64,000 nucleotides of DNA, taken from positions 1,202,001 through 1,266,000 of the forward strand of contig CAJNDS010002079.1 of assembly GCA_905221605.1 (NCBI GenBank), given 5' to 3'. The notes below the pieces were generated by a model. That model was not told the origin of the DNA. It searched no databases and saw nothing but the letters and a program-made list of their open reading frames with translations. Numbering within the stretch: position 1 is the stretch's first letter; every line of letters begins with the position of its first letter. Below are positions 1 to 10,064 of the stretch, piece by piece. Made by a program: the position numbers and the translations under genes. The DNA is from Symbiodinium natans. Lineage: Eukaryota; Sar; Dinophyceae; Suessiales; Symbiodiniaceae.

Positions 1-205
1 CGAAGTACCCTGAAAATCCACATCTTCAAATGATTAGTAGCCTCATTGTTCCTGTGCCTGCAGTCAGAGAACCGCAGTGTTGCTGGGTACTGAACACTCT
101 CAGACACCAAGTCTGGTATCTGTTGACTCTGAGAGATCAACCTCAAGCCTTAGGGTTTAGGGTTGAGGGTTTAGGGTTAAGGGTTTAGGGTTTAGGGAAG
201 CTTAC

Positions 206-553
206 CTGCTTGAAGGGACTAGCAGCGGGGTCAGAAGCTGCAGCGTCAAGTCGAGGTTCGAGGGCGAAGGGCGCTAAGCTTAACTGAATTACACAGTCCA
301 ACGTCGTCCCTGAGCCAGCACCAACACCTTCCGCCGGCGCAGAGGAGCCCTCTTCAGGGAAAGGGGGGAGGAGGGAAGAAGACAATTTAAAAAGGGATGG
401 CGTCCGGCAATTCTTGATGATGATTATTTTCTGGTGCACCCTCAAGACTCCTCTGCCAGAAGCACAACTTTCTGCCTTGAACGCAGTGGTGTCGGCACTT
501 GTGACTATGAATCTATAGGCTTGAAGGGCCAGACTCAACATGCTGATGCAAGC
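206..553 (-). CDS. Possible minus-strand exon, unknown protein
   Basis: An open minus-strand frame runs through this repeat-free stretch. On the minus strand it begins after TATTGCAG and ends at a good donor, AAGCAG|GTAAGC, directly followed by CCCTAAA-type repeat. The translation includes SLAPFALEPRLDAAASDPAA near its end. No domain is recognised. Part of it (an Ile run from ATG/ATC repeats) looks non-coding, so the true exon may be only the donor-proximal half. Confidence 0.35.
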
Positions 554-1040
554 CTGCAATACGCCGTCGCGATGCCCAGGCAATCCAGGCCCCAACTTGC
601 AAACTACCCGTGTCAGGCGGTCAAGATTTCAGACGTTGCGTTTGTTGCAGCCCCGCTACAGATTGCCATGTGTATCTTTGTCCAGATATCCATGTCATAA
701 CTTTGTCTTTCGCAAAATAGAATTGCCATCCGAAGCACCCTTGCTTGCACTTGGGCTTGTCGAAACTTTGCGTGACTGCTCGTGGGTGTTCGTCAGGCTT
801 GATCTGGGATTGGAAATGGAGGTTTGCGTTGTCCCAGGTCTGGACCTGCATCCGCTTTATGACGGCTCAACTCTGCACTTTCCGCTCCAATTTGTGGGTT
901 GAAAACAAAGCCGCTAAGCCTGTTTCTTTGAAAGGCCATTGCCGAGCCATGCTGCGCTGGTCTGCTGCGCTTCGCAGCGCCTTCTTGACTCTTTCTTTGC
1001 CTCTCTGTAATATCATAGTATTACTAGTACTAATAGTAGT
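554..1040. other. Unique sequence without recognised gene
   Basis: Non-repetitive DNA between the possible minus-strand exon and the microsatellite block. Short open frames exist on both strands but overlap each other and have no convincing codon bias or splice sites. It may be intron or flank of the minus-strand exon. Confidence 0.4.
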
Positions 1041-1043
1041 ACT

Positions 1044-1049
1044 AATAGT

Positions 1050-1096
<47 letters not shown>

Positions 1097-1148
1097 ATAA
1101 ATACTAATTGTACTAGCTGTTATAGTAGTAGTAGCAGTAGCAGTAGAG

Positions 1149-1235
<87 letters not shown>
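1044..1235. repeat. (AGT)n microsatellites
   Basis: Two AGT/TAG trinucleotide arrays, about 1044-1095 and 1147-1235, separated by a degenerate TA-rich spacer. The poly-Ser open frame across them is an artefact of the repeat. Confidence 0.95.
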
Positions 1236-1373
1236 ACAAAAAATCATCATCATCAAAAGAACACTAAATTTAAAGTAGTAGTCTTTATAATATTATACTA
1301 TTATTGTTATTGCTATTATTATTAATTCTATTTGCATTAGTATTTTTTAATTAACATAAATTTATACATATTT

Positions 1374-1413
<40 letters not shown>

Positions 1414-1611
1414 TATAATATATATATATATATATATCACTTTTATGTTGTGTTGGCATATGTTTATATGTACATTTATCTATATTATACTTTAATATGG
1501 TTAGATTTTATTACATTATATTATATGATATTGTATGCTTATTATTATTACTATATTTTGAGATGATACTACATTATATGATTATATTATATTACATCAT
1601 CTTTATATTAT
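1236..1611. repeat. AT-rich island with (TA)n
   Basis: A strongly AT-rich stretch with TA dinucleotide runs at about 1374-1436, unlike the GC-rich surroundings. No gene is visible. Confidence 0.85.
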
Positions 1612-1655
1612 TACTACTACTACGACTACTACGACGACTGCTACTACTACTACTG

Positions 1656-1687
<32 letters not shown>

Positions 1688-1697
1688 GCTACTACTG
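1612..1697. repeat. (ACT/ACG)n microsatellite, inverse of the AGT arrays
   Basis: Trinucleotide array in the opposite sense to the AGT arrays at 1044-1235. The TA-rich island lies between them, so the whole block is an imperfect inverted repeat with an AT-rich centre. Confidence 0.9.
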
Positions 1698-1744
1698 GTA
1701 GTGACGAACCACAATTTCCTTAATATTTTTCGCGGAGGGGCAAA

Positions 1745-4230
1745 GCACAACCCAGATTAGGTTCTCCCTGTCCATACACCCTAACCCCTAAACCCTAGAC
1801 GCAAAACCCTAAGCCCTAGACCCTAAACCCTAAAGCCTAAAAACCCAGAAAGCTCAGAATCTCCCTTCCCCAAACCTTGAACCCGCAACCCTTATACAGT
1901 TGGCTTCAGCCCAATGGCGCTTGTAAGGCTTTTGGGCTTCAAACGTTTAGGGTTTAGGGGTTTAGGGGGGGTTTACGGGGTTGTTGAAGGGGTGCAAGTG
2001 TTGGATATGGGGTTGTTCAGCTGTACAGGGTTTTTGCTTGGGCGTCCTCGGGGGTTTCGTTAGGTTTTCGGTGGGCTTTGAGAGCTGAAGCCCGAAGCCT
2101 TGAGGGTTCTGTTGGGTTTTGGGTTTAGGGTCTAGGGTGTGGGGTTTAGTGTTTAGGCTTTGTTCAGAAGTGATCCAAGCTCGCCTTAAGGTGTGTACCC
2201 CAAAAGAGGTGTGTACCCCAAAAGAGTTGCTACATACACTCCCCCTAAACCCTAAACCCTAAACCCTAAGCCCAAAACCTTTATAACCTAGAGGGACCAG
2301 GGGGAGGGGATTTTGACAAAAGGGTCCTCTTGTCGTAATTCGGATGTCAAATCAGGGCTTTGCCCCCCCCCCCCCCCCCCCTTCTCCCCGGGGCTTATGA
2401 CGTACCGACGTGTAAGACTCGTCTTGAGGTTTAGGGTTTAGTTTCAGGGTTCAGGGTTCAGGGTTTAGGGTTTAGGGTTTAGGGTTTTTTTTGGTTTTGG
2501 TTTAGGGTTTAGGGGACTTGTGTCAGGGAAGTCTTCAGGGCACTGATGTTTAGGGTTTATGTTTTGGGGTCCATGGCCGTCAGGAGAGAGCTCAAAGCCT
2601 CAGGAAGGCTTGGGCGGCTGGAAGATGTTGGGCTTAGGGTTTAGGGTTTAGGGTTTAGGCTTTAGGGTTTAGGGTATAGGGTATAGGGTATAGGGTTTAG
2701 GGTTTTAGGTTTAGGTTTAGGGTTTAGGGTTTAGGAGAAGGCTCAGTACAAGCAGTTCGTGGTTCAGCGATGTAGGGCTTTAGAGTTACAGGGACCAGGG
2801 CTAATGCTAGGGGGTGCATGCTGTGGACTTTGCAGGAGTATTTATTGGCTTAGAGTTTCCGGTTTGGAGGTTTGGGGTTGTAGCGCTTATAGGGTTCTAG
2901 AGTTCTGTCACAGGGCGTTGTACAAGCAGTTTGCTTTGGGGTTGCAGGTTCTCGGGTTTTAGAGTTATACGGTTACACCCTAAACCCAAACCCCAAACCC
3001 TAAATCAGAGTTTTTGGGGTTGAGGGTTCAGAGTGCAGGGTTAAGGGTTGAGGGTGGCGGGTTACGGGTTGAGGCATTGAGGGTTTCTGTTCAGAGTGTA
3101 GGGTTTCGGGAGGAGGTTCCATGAGCCCAGCAAACCCTTCAAAAAAGCCTCACCTAACAGTGGGGTTTAGGGTTGTTTAGGGTTTAGGGTCCAGGGCTAC
3201 ATGGTCCCTTATGATGTGGTCCCTTAGTATGGGCTGGGCCCTCATATAGGGCCCCTGAATAACCCCCTATATACCCTAGAAAACCCAAGGGCCCATACTT
3301 CAGAACCCTTAAAGAAGGTAAGGGACATGTGACTTCCCTTACTTGGAGGTTCAGGTACCCAAATAAGCCTATTATTGTACCACGAACCTCCAAGCAGGGC
3401 CCCCAAACCCTAAACCCCAAACCCTAAACCCTAAACCCTAAACCCCAAACCCTAAACCCCAAACCCCAAACCCTAAACCCTAAACCCATTAAGCCCGAAA
3501 CCCTAAACCCTAAACCCTACTTGGGTTACTAAGTACCACGAAACTTCCCTTTAGAATGATGCGGAGGGCCACCACAGCACCCAGTCAAGGTCCACGGAAG
3601 GTCACCACCCACTCGCTCTTTGCGACTCTGGCTTTGCAAACCCGGAACCCTAAACCCTGTAAGGTTTGGGGTTTAGGGTTTAGGGTTTCGGGTTTAGGGT
3701 TTCGGGTTTAGGGTCTAGGGTTTAGGGTTTAGGGTTTAGGGTTTAAGGGGCAAACGGGGGGACCCCTAGAAGGGACCCTTAATCTAATTCCCCAACTATA
3801 ACCCCTATATGTACCTTATGTAGTCTTGAAATACCTAAGTAGCCCCCCCAAAAAACCCAAACAGCCCCTAAGGTCCCTCATGTGGGTTCCGCCTTTGGTC
3901 CCTTGGACCCCTCTTACTTCAGGGCTTTTGAGCCCAAAGGCTTTCCTGTGTAAATACGCTGTTGGGCTCGTTTCAGCCTACGAGTCAGCCCCAAACTCAC
4001 CCCTTAGTGGCTTTTAAGGTTGTTTTTCGGGTTGTTAAGGGGGTCAGGGTTCAAGACGCCCTGAGCTTGGGGCTAAGATTAGGGCTTCGGGTTACGTACC
4101 CCAAAGAGGGTTTAGGGTTTATAAGGCCCTAAACCCTAAACCCTAAACCCTTAACCCTAAACCCTAAACCCTAAACCCTAAACCCTAAACCCTAAACCCT
4201 AAACCCTAAACCCTAAACCCTAAACCCACC
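1745..4230. repeat. Degenerate telomere-type repeat field
   Basis: Interspersed TTTAGGG and CCCTAAA runs in both orientations with many one-base variants, mixed with short unique spacers and a poly-C run of about 19 (2363-2381). The longest pure block, CCCTAAA at about 4128-4228, leads directly into the first exon of gene A. No convincing coding segment was seen apart from the palindromic copy listed at 3196. Confidence 0.85.
3196..3334. repeat. Palindromic dispersed repeat P2, copy 1
   Basis: Starts ACATGGTCCCTTAGTATGGG and ends with a diverged inverse, CTTAAAGAAGGTAAGGGACA. Similar units with the shared CCCATACTTCAGAACCCTT-type core occur near 33.8, 36.5 and 51.8 kb. It looks like a small MITE-like element in intron or spacer DNA. 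Confidence 0.7.
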
Positions 4231-4235
4231 ATGAG

Positions 4236-4301
4236 GTGAAGTATCACAAAGTGGCCGGACAGACCTGGCGGGCGTACACCGACGCCATGCTCCTTTTAGC
4301 A
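4236..4301 (+). CDS. Gene A exon
   Basis: Acceptor ATGAG| after a pure CCCTAAA array; donor GCA|GTTTTTTAGGG opens a TTTAGGG run. 22 codons, phase 0 to 0. Confidence 0.5.
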
Positions 4302-5702
4302 GTTTTTTAGGGTTTAGGGTTTAGGGTTCTAAGGTTTAGGGTTTAGGGTTTAGGGTTTAGGGTTTGGGGTTCAGGGGTTTTCGCTTTCGGGTTTTGCACT
4401 AGGGCTTGCGGCTTGTCTATGCCAAGGAAACAAGATCCCCAAAACCCGACACCCCAAGCCCTAAAACCCTAAAACACTAAAGCCGAAAACCCTAAAGAGC
4501 CTAGACCCTAAACCCTGCAGCCCTAAAACCCTGCAACCCACAAACCCAGACCCTAAACCCTAAGCCCGAATACTCTCAAAATTCCAAGCCCCATACCGCA
4601 CCGTAAACCCTAATCCCTGAAACCGAAACCCTAAACCCGACACCCGAAATTCTAAGCCTTAAACCTTAAACCTTACACCCTAAACCCTAAACCCCAAACC
4701 CCCCCCCCCATTTTGTGCGCACCAGGACATGATCACCGGCGAGAGTGAGGGCTGCAGCGCAAACTGCGGGGACTTGCACTGGGCCTGTCCCTTGGTGGCT
4801 GGTTTATAGGGTTAGGGATTTAGGGTTTAGGTTTAGGGATTTAGGGTTTAGGGGTTTAGGGTTTAGGGATGTAGGGTTTAGGGTTTAGGTGTCCTTCTGG
4901 GGTTTAGGGCTTGGGGTTTAGGGTTTGAGGTTTGGGGTTTGGGGTTGAGTGTTCAGTTGGTACACGTTTTGGCCATCGTCGAGTTTAGGGTTTAAGGTTT
5001 AGGGTTTCGGCTTTAGGGTTTAGGGATTAGGGATGTAGGGATTTAGGGTTTAGGGTCGAAGTACAAGAAACACCAAAGGTGGCCTCATGATGACACGGCT
5101 GGCGGGCTACCAAGGTCTTCAGAAGCATCCCGACAACCAGGCCTTAGGGTTTAGGGTTTAGGGTTTAGGGTTTAGGGTTTAGGGTTTAGGGTTTAGGGTT
5201 TAGGGTTTAGGGTTTAGGGTTTAGAGTTTAGGGTTTAGGGTTTAGGGCTTTCCCTGGGGCCTGTAGGCTGCTTTGGTTGTTGGGGCAGGTGGGGCTTGTA
5301 GATGGTCTTTCTGGTTTGTGCGTTGTCTTGTCTAGGGTGTAGCAGGGGCTACCTACAAAACCTAAACCCTAAACCCTAAACCCTAAACCCTAAACCCTAA
5401 ACCCTAAACCCTAAACCCTAAACCCTAAACCCTAAACCCTAAACCCTAAACCCTAAACCCTAAACCCTAAACCCTAAACCCTAAACCCTAACCCCCTAAA
5501 ACCCTAAACCCTAAACCCTAAACCCTAAACCCTAAACCCTAAACCCTAAACCCTAAACCCTAAACCCTAAACCCTAAACCCTAAACCCTAAACCCTAAAC
5601 CCTAAACCCTAAACCCTACCTGAACTCTAAAACCTATGCAGGGCTTGAGGCAGTAGAGGCACCCACCGACTCTGTGGGTGTGGCACTTCAGGGAGATTCT
5701 CG
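4236..5702 (+). CDS. Gene A, partial model with four exons, unknown function
   Basis: Four candidate exons join in one frame: 4236-4301, 4726-4801, 5079-5114 and 5642-5702. They have AG acceptors and GT donors, including GTTTTTTAG, GTTTATAGG and a strong GTAAGA at 5703. Fragments read VKYHKVAGQTWRAYTDAM, DMITGESEGCSANCGDLHWA, GGLMMTRLAGYQ and LEAVEAPTDSVGVALQGDS. Codons are GC-rich at third positions, unlike the flanking repeats. The 4726 and 5642 exons follow CCCTAAA sequence. I do not recognise the protein. Start and end are unknown; a later AG leads quickly to a stop near 5900, and further exons may lie at 7.2-8.7 kb. Confidence 0.5.
4726..4801 (+). CDS. Gene A exon
   Basis: Acceptor GCACCAG| after a C run; donor GCTG|GTTTATAGG. 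25 codons plus one base; the peptide contains three Cys, as in an extracellular or lumenal protein. Confidence 0.55.
5351..5617. repeat. Longest CCCTAAA array in the window
   Basis: About 37 near-perfect CCCTAAA units, broken once by CCCTAACCCCCTAAAA near 5490-5505. It lies immediately upstream of the exon at 5642. Confidence 0.95.
5642..5702 (+). CDS. Gene A exon with canonical donor
   Basis: Acceptor TATGCAG| follows the long CCCTAAA array; donor TCTCG|GTAAGATT precedes a TTTAGGG array starting near 5729. Encodes LEAVEAPTDSVGVALQGDS. One of the cleanest examples of an exon bracketed by inverted telomere-type arrays. Confidence 0.6.
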
Positions 5703-7659
5703 GTAAGATTCGAGACCGTCGCTGCGGTTTAGGGTTTAGGGTTTAGGGTTTAGGGTTTAGGGTTTAGGGTTTAAGGGTTTAGGGTTTAGGGTTTAGGGTT
5801 TAGGGTTTGAAACCCGAAGCCCTAAACCCTTAATTCCTCATGCCATGATTCCCTGCTTCCTGGGGTGGAGGTCTTGCAGAGCTAGCTTGACCCTAGTTTA
5901 GGCTGCCAGGGTCTAGGGTTTAGGGTTTAGGGTTTAGGGTTTAGGGTTTAGGGATTAGGGTTTAGGGTTTAGGGTTTAGGGTGCAGGATCGACCTTGCGA
6001 ACTCCGATGTAGTCAATGTTGTTGGTTTTTTCTAGAAACCGGAATCTAATCAACCATTTGCATAAGATCCCCCGACAAAGCATTCTCCCTTATAAGAGAA
6101 CTATAGGGATTATAGTCTTTGATGCTTTGGGGGGATTTCTAAGCAAATAGTAGTAAGGTAACTCGGGTCGAGGGCTCAGTCATACGGACCCGGGAGGGTA
6201 TAAGTATAAGGGCTCCATTTATAGTAACTTCTAAATGTTGGTCCCTTTTGGGGTTACGATTATGCGGCGGCTCTTTATCTGTAGGGCAATGTTGGACCCT
6301 CTTTAGTGCCCCCCCCCCCCCCCCTGCCCCTGAACAGTCGAGGCTGGATTGCTCCTCTTTAAACGGGCTTGGGGGTTTATATGGTTTTCATAGGGAGGAG
6401 TTTAGATAAGTTTAAACGGGGCAGCGATGCCCGACAGTCTTTTTAAGGCGCAATTTTCCTACGGCGCCCGGACGATTTGCCTTTATTCAGGATCCCACCG
6501 CGCAGCCCCAAACAGTCAGGGTGTCCTGAACAGCCCAGTGGAGGCCCCTACTAAACCAGGTCCAACATTATCCGAAAAGGCGCCACTAGGATGCCCAGTA
6601 GTACCCATTATTCCCTTTTTGGGGGTTTAGGTTCCCTTCTAAAGCCCTTTAAGCAAAACAGGGCACCCTTGTTAAGCCTAGGTTACTGGGCAGCCTAGGC
6701 CATGTTCACCCTAAACCCTAAACCCTAAACCCTAAACCCTAAACCCTAAACCCTAAACCCTAAACCCTAAACCCTAAACCCTAAACTGCATACGCAATTG
6801 TGTAGGGTTGAGGTTTTTTGGGGGACTCATGTTTGCTCACGGAGGCCTGATTTGTTCAATATTTAGGGTATCCAAAAAGGGACCATCTTTTTGAGAACTG
6901 GCCATATACAATTGTTTAGGGTTTAGGGTTTAGGGTTTAGGGTTTAGGGTTTAGGGTTTAGGGTTTAGGGGTTAGGGTTTAGGGTTTAGGGTTTAGGGTT
7001 TAGGTGTTTTGGCGGACGCATGCTTGCTCACTCGGGCCTTAAGTGTTCAGGACTCACGACAAGGTGTGAGCAGACCTCGCACTCAAGCTCCCAAACCTCA
7101 TCGCAGACCCTAAACCCTAAACCCTAAACCCTAAACCCTAAACCCTAAACCCTAAACCCCAAACCCTAAACCCTAAACCCTAAACCCTGAACCCGAAAGC
7201 CCCAATCAACCAGTAAAGATGCAGGTGAGATACGAGCACTGCCAGCCGCTGGATCTCAGATGTGTAGGTGTAAGGGTTTAAGGCTTAAGGGTTTCAGGGT
7301 GTAAGGGTTTAAGGATTTACGGGTCTAAGGGTTTAAGGTTTTAAGGTTTTAAGGCTAGGGGTTTAAGGGTTTAAGAGTTTTAGAGACCAGGAGTATACAG
7401 TAAGAGTTGAAGGGTTTGAGGTTTACAAGGGCTTAAGATTGCAACGGTTCAAGGAGGGTTGAAGGGTTAAAAAGATACCACTTGGAGGTTCATGGTACTT
7501 AGTAAACCTAATATGACTGTTCGTATAGCCCATTTGTGACCCTATTAGGGTACTTATGGGGGTTATAAGGCCTATAACTGCTAACTGGGTTAAACCCTAA
7601 ACCCCAAACCCGAAACGCTTATAATTGGGTTACAAGTACCACAGGAGGGTCCCTAGCAG
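5703..7659. repeat. Intronic or spacer repeats
   Basis: TTTAGGG arrays (5729-5810, 5916-5980, 6913-7000), CCCTAAA arrays (6708-6785, 7108-7195), a poly-C run near 6308, and an imperfect palindrome at about 6066-6145. A possible small exon lies at 7213-7258 (GEIRALPAAGSQ or VRYEHCQPLDLR, frame unclear). The open frame at 6427-6630 has no supporting splice sites. Confidence 0.6.
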
Positions 7660-7740
7660 GAGCTGTCGGCTGGTTGCAGGAGAAGGGTTGCGAAGTGGTG
7701 TACGCAGTACGAAGTTTATAAGAGCAGGGCATCCAAGAGG
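7660..7740 (+). CDS. Candidate exon, unknown protein
   Basis: 27 codons between CCTAGCAG| and AAGAGG|GTTGAGGGTTTAGGG. Includes RRVAKWCTQYEVYKSRASKR. Follows a CCCTAAA stretch and precedes TTTAGGG. It could belong to gene A; phase 0 at both ends. Confidence 0.5.
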
Positions 7741-8052
7741 GTTGAGGGTTTAGGGTTTAGGGTTTAGGGCTTAGGGTTTAGGGTTTAGGGTTTAGGGTTT
7801 AGGGTTTGCGGCTTGCGGGTTTTTGAGCCTGATCATGTTCAAGTTCTTTTTGCTCTTGACCAAGTCCTCTAGTCGATTCTAAAACCCTGTAGGCTTTAGG
7901 GTTTAGGGCCTAGCTCCCTAAACCCTAGACCCTAAACCCTGAACCCTGAACCCTAAACCCATGAATCGTCAATTGCCCAGTGTTGAAGGCTGCTGGGCTC
8001 GTAGAGCTTGACCAATAGGAGTCGGTTCGTGTGGAATGTTTCTTACTTGGGT

Positions 8053-8092
8053 GTGCGCGCGCGCGTGTGTGTGTGTGTGTGTGTGTGGGTGT
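8053..8092. repeat. (GT)n microsatellite
   Basis: GC/GT dinucleotide run in intronic or spacer DNA. Confidence 0.9.
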
Positions 8093-8196
8093 GTGGCCCT
8101 AAACCCTACAGGTTTAGGGTTAGGGTTTAGGGTTTAGGGTTAGAGTTAGGGATGAGAGTTGTTTAGTTGGGGGCTCTTCATGCGCACCATCTGTAG

Positions 8197-8258
8197 CCAA
8201 CGAAAATAAGAAACACCTGAAGCATTCGAGGACCTTATGGCTTCGCATCTCACTTTGA
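8197..8258 (+). CDS. Candidate exon or 3' end, unknown protein
   Basis: After CATCTGTAG| the frame encodes NENKKHLKHSRTLWLRISL and reaches TGA at 8256. It may be a terminal exon; there is no GT donor before the stop. Confidence 0.3.
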
Positions 8259-8619
8259 AGCAAGCTAAGCTCAAAGCTCTAAACCGCAAACCCTAAACCC
8301 TAAACCTCAACGGGCTGTAGAGTAGCCTGCAATGCGGGTGGTTCTATTGTGGCGTAAGGCCTGATCCGTAAACCTGAAACCCGAATCCCTGAACCTCCTT
8401 TTCTAGGGGGTGAACTTTGGTTTATGCTCCCTGAGCCCCCCCACAAAGCCCACGAGGGCACCTTACATCTTAAGGAAACTGGGAAAGCCTTTAGCCTTAC
8501 ACCCTTGACCCTTGTAAACGCTCATTGTCCTTGCTTTAGGTCTCAGGGTTTAGGGTTTAGGGCTTAGGTACTTAAACCCTGAACCCTAAACCCTTTCATA
8601 CCCCAACAAAAACACCGAG

Positions 8620-8683
8620 GCAAACTGACGCGTACAACCACCTGAAATGTGTGGGATCTCCAAAAAGCTGCCGGACGAAGCGG
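8620..8683 (+). CDS. Candidate exon, unknown protein
   Basis: 21 codons after ACACCGAG|, ending at AAGCGG|GTTTGGGGTTTAGGG. Includes QTDAYNHLKCVGSPKSCRTK. Ends in phase 0 immediately before a TTTAGGG array (8688-8761). Confidence 0.45.
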
Positions 8684-9145
8684 GTTTGGGGTTTAGGGTT
8701 TAGGGTTTAGGGTTTAGGGTTTAGGGTTTAGGGTTTAGGGTTTAGGGTTTAGGGTTTAGGGTTACTTGGAAGCCCTTTGGACTTAGTAAGTGGGGCTAGT
8801 GCGGTAATTAGGGGTTATGGGGACTACCCTATCATACTATAATGGCTTGCAGGGGATACTATGTAGCCTTACTAAGTCAAGAGAGCTTCCGAGTCATCCG
8901 GCTTGGCTGCAGAGTTTAGGGCTTGAGAGGTTTCGGATTTAGACTTAGAGATTTAGGATGTAGGCTGGATGGGTTTTAGGAGGATTTCGGGCTTGGTGCT
9001 TAGGATCTCGAGTCCAGGGCTTAGAGGTTTAGGGGTTTAGGGTCTAGGGTTTTAGAGTTTAGGGATTAGGGTTAAGGGTTTACGGTTCAGGGTTTTAGGG
9101 TTTAGGGTTTAGGGTTGACATCTTTAGCCGGTTGGGGGCGTGGTC

Positions 9146-9171
9146 TTGCCCCCCCCCCCCCCCCCCCCCCC
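9146..9171. repeat. Poly-C tract
   Basis: About 23 consecutive C. Similar runs: 2363-2381, 6308, 27158-27177 and 30117 (C); 22327, 28507-28528, 50617-50638 and 55732 (G). Confidence 0.9.
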
Positions 9172-9254
9172 GGGACCTTACGACTCTTTGGCATATGGCT
9201 TCAGGGTTGAGAGGTTGCCGAATTGCACCCCCGCAAAGCCTCTAGAACCCAAGA

Positions 9255-9374
9255 CTTGGGATGTTCCCCCTTATACGAACAGTCCTGAATAGGGATTCTC
9301 GTACCCGCCCCCCCCCTCCCCCCCCATTATAGTCCCTGCGAAGGACTGCCAGGAAAAAGGGGGAGCATCCCAAG
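9255..9374. repeat. Palindromic dispersed repeat P1, copy 1
   Basis: Inverted repeat opening CTTGGGATGTTCCCCCTTAT and closing GGGGGAGCATCCCAAG, with inner arms ACAGTCC / GGACTGCC. Four further copies in the window share the ends and inner arms. Confidence 0.8.
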
Positions 9375-9986
9375 CCCAAACCCTAAACCCTAAACCCTAA
9401 ACCCTAAACCCTAAACCCTAAACCGAACTCCCAAATCCTCCAGAACCTAACTCCCACCCGGCCACGCTAAAATTGCCGTCCATGTCCGGAGCCGAATTTG
9501 TAGGGATACTTATAGAATAAAGGTTCTAGTAGCCCTAAACCCTAAACCCTAAACCCTAAACCCTAAACCCTAAACCCTAAACCTTAAACCCTAAACCCTA
9601 AACCCTAAAGAACCTACGCCAACAGCGAGGCCTTTGAGGCCTAGACCTTAATCCCTAAACCTACTGCCCTAAACCCTACCTCAACAGCAAACCCTAAAGC
9701 CTAAACCCTAAACCTAAAAACCTAAACTCTAAACCCTAACCCCAACGGCTTCGGCCTAAGGCCCACACCCTCAACCCCAATTCTAAAGCATCTGCAGGAA
9801 ATATGGTTCCCCGACTACGGCCCCTAAGTTCCCCCCTTATTAGGCTTAATTATATGGCCTGAATTCTGGGGGGAACCTAGGCGGGGGTAGTATCCCTAAA
9901 CCCTAAACCCTAAACCCTAAACCCTAAACCCTAAACCCTAAACCCTAAACCCTAAACCCTAGAGAGGGGGGGTAGTAGGGGAACCC
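9375..9986. repeat. CCCTAAA arrays upstream of gene B
   Basis: CCCTAAA arrays at about 9378-9424, 9532-9608 and 9897-9960 with degenerate spacers. No promoter motif can be recognised; dinoflagellate promoters are poorly defined. Confidence 0.8.
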
Positions 9987-10064
9987 ATGAAGAAAGCAAA
10001 GCCCAAGGCTGCACCTTTCATCAGAGCATTGAGGCCCGGGGCCTGCATGCTGTGCTTGCTGGAC
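9987..10064 (+). CDS. Gene B exon 1 (start, membrane anchor)
   Basis: ATG at 9987, basic residues then hydrophobic residues (PGACMLCLLD); donor GGAC|GTTAGGG. An AG at 9992 leaves open that this is an internal exon starting at 9993, since both keep phase 0. Confidence 0.45.

Noticed and set aside
745-1107. Poly-Ser open frame
   Set aside because: The serine run is the AGT microsatellite; no other support.
1497-1760. Leu-rich open frame that looks like a membrane protein
   Set aside because: It is the CTA/CTG reading of the trinucleotide array and AT-rich island.
5351-5617. True chromosome end (telomere)
   Set aside because: Arrays occur in both orientations throughout the window, interrupted by unique sequence and exons; no single terminal tract. 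This is interstitial repeat.
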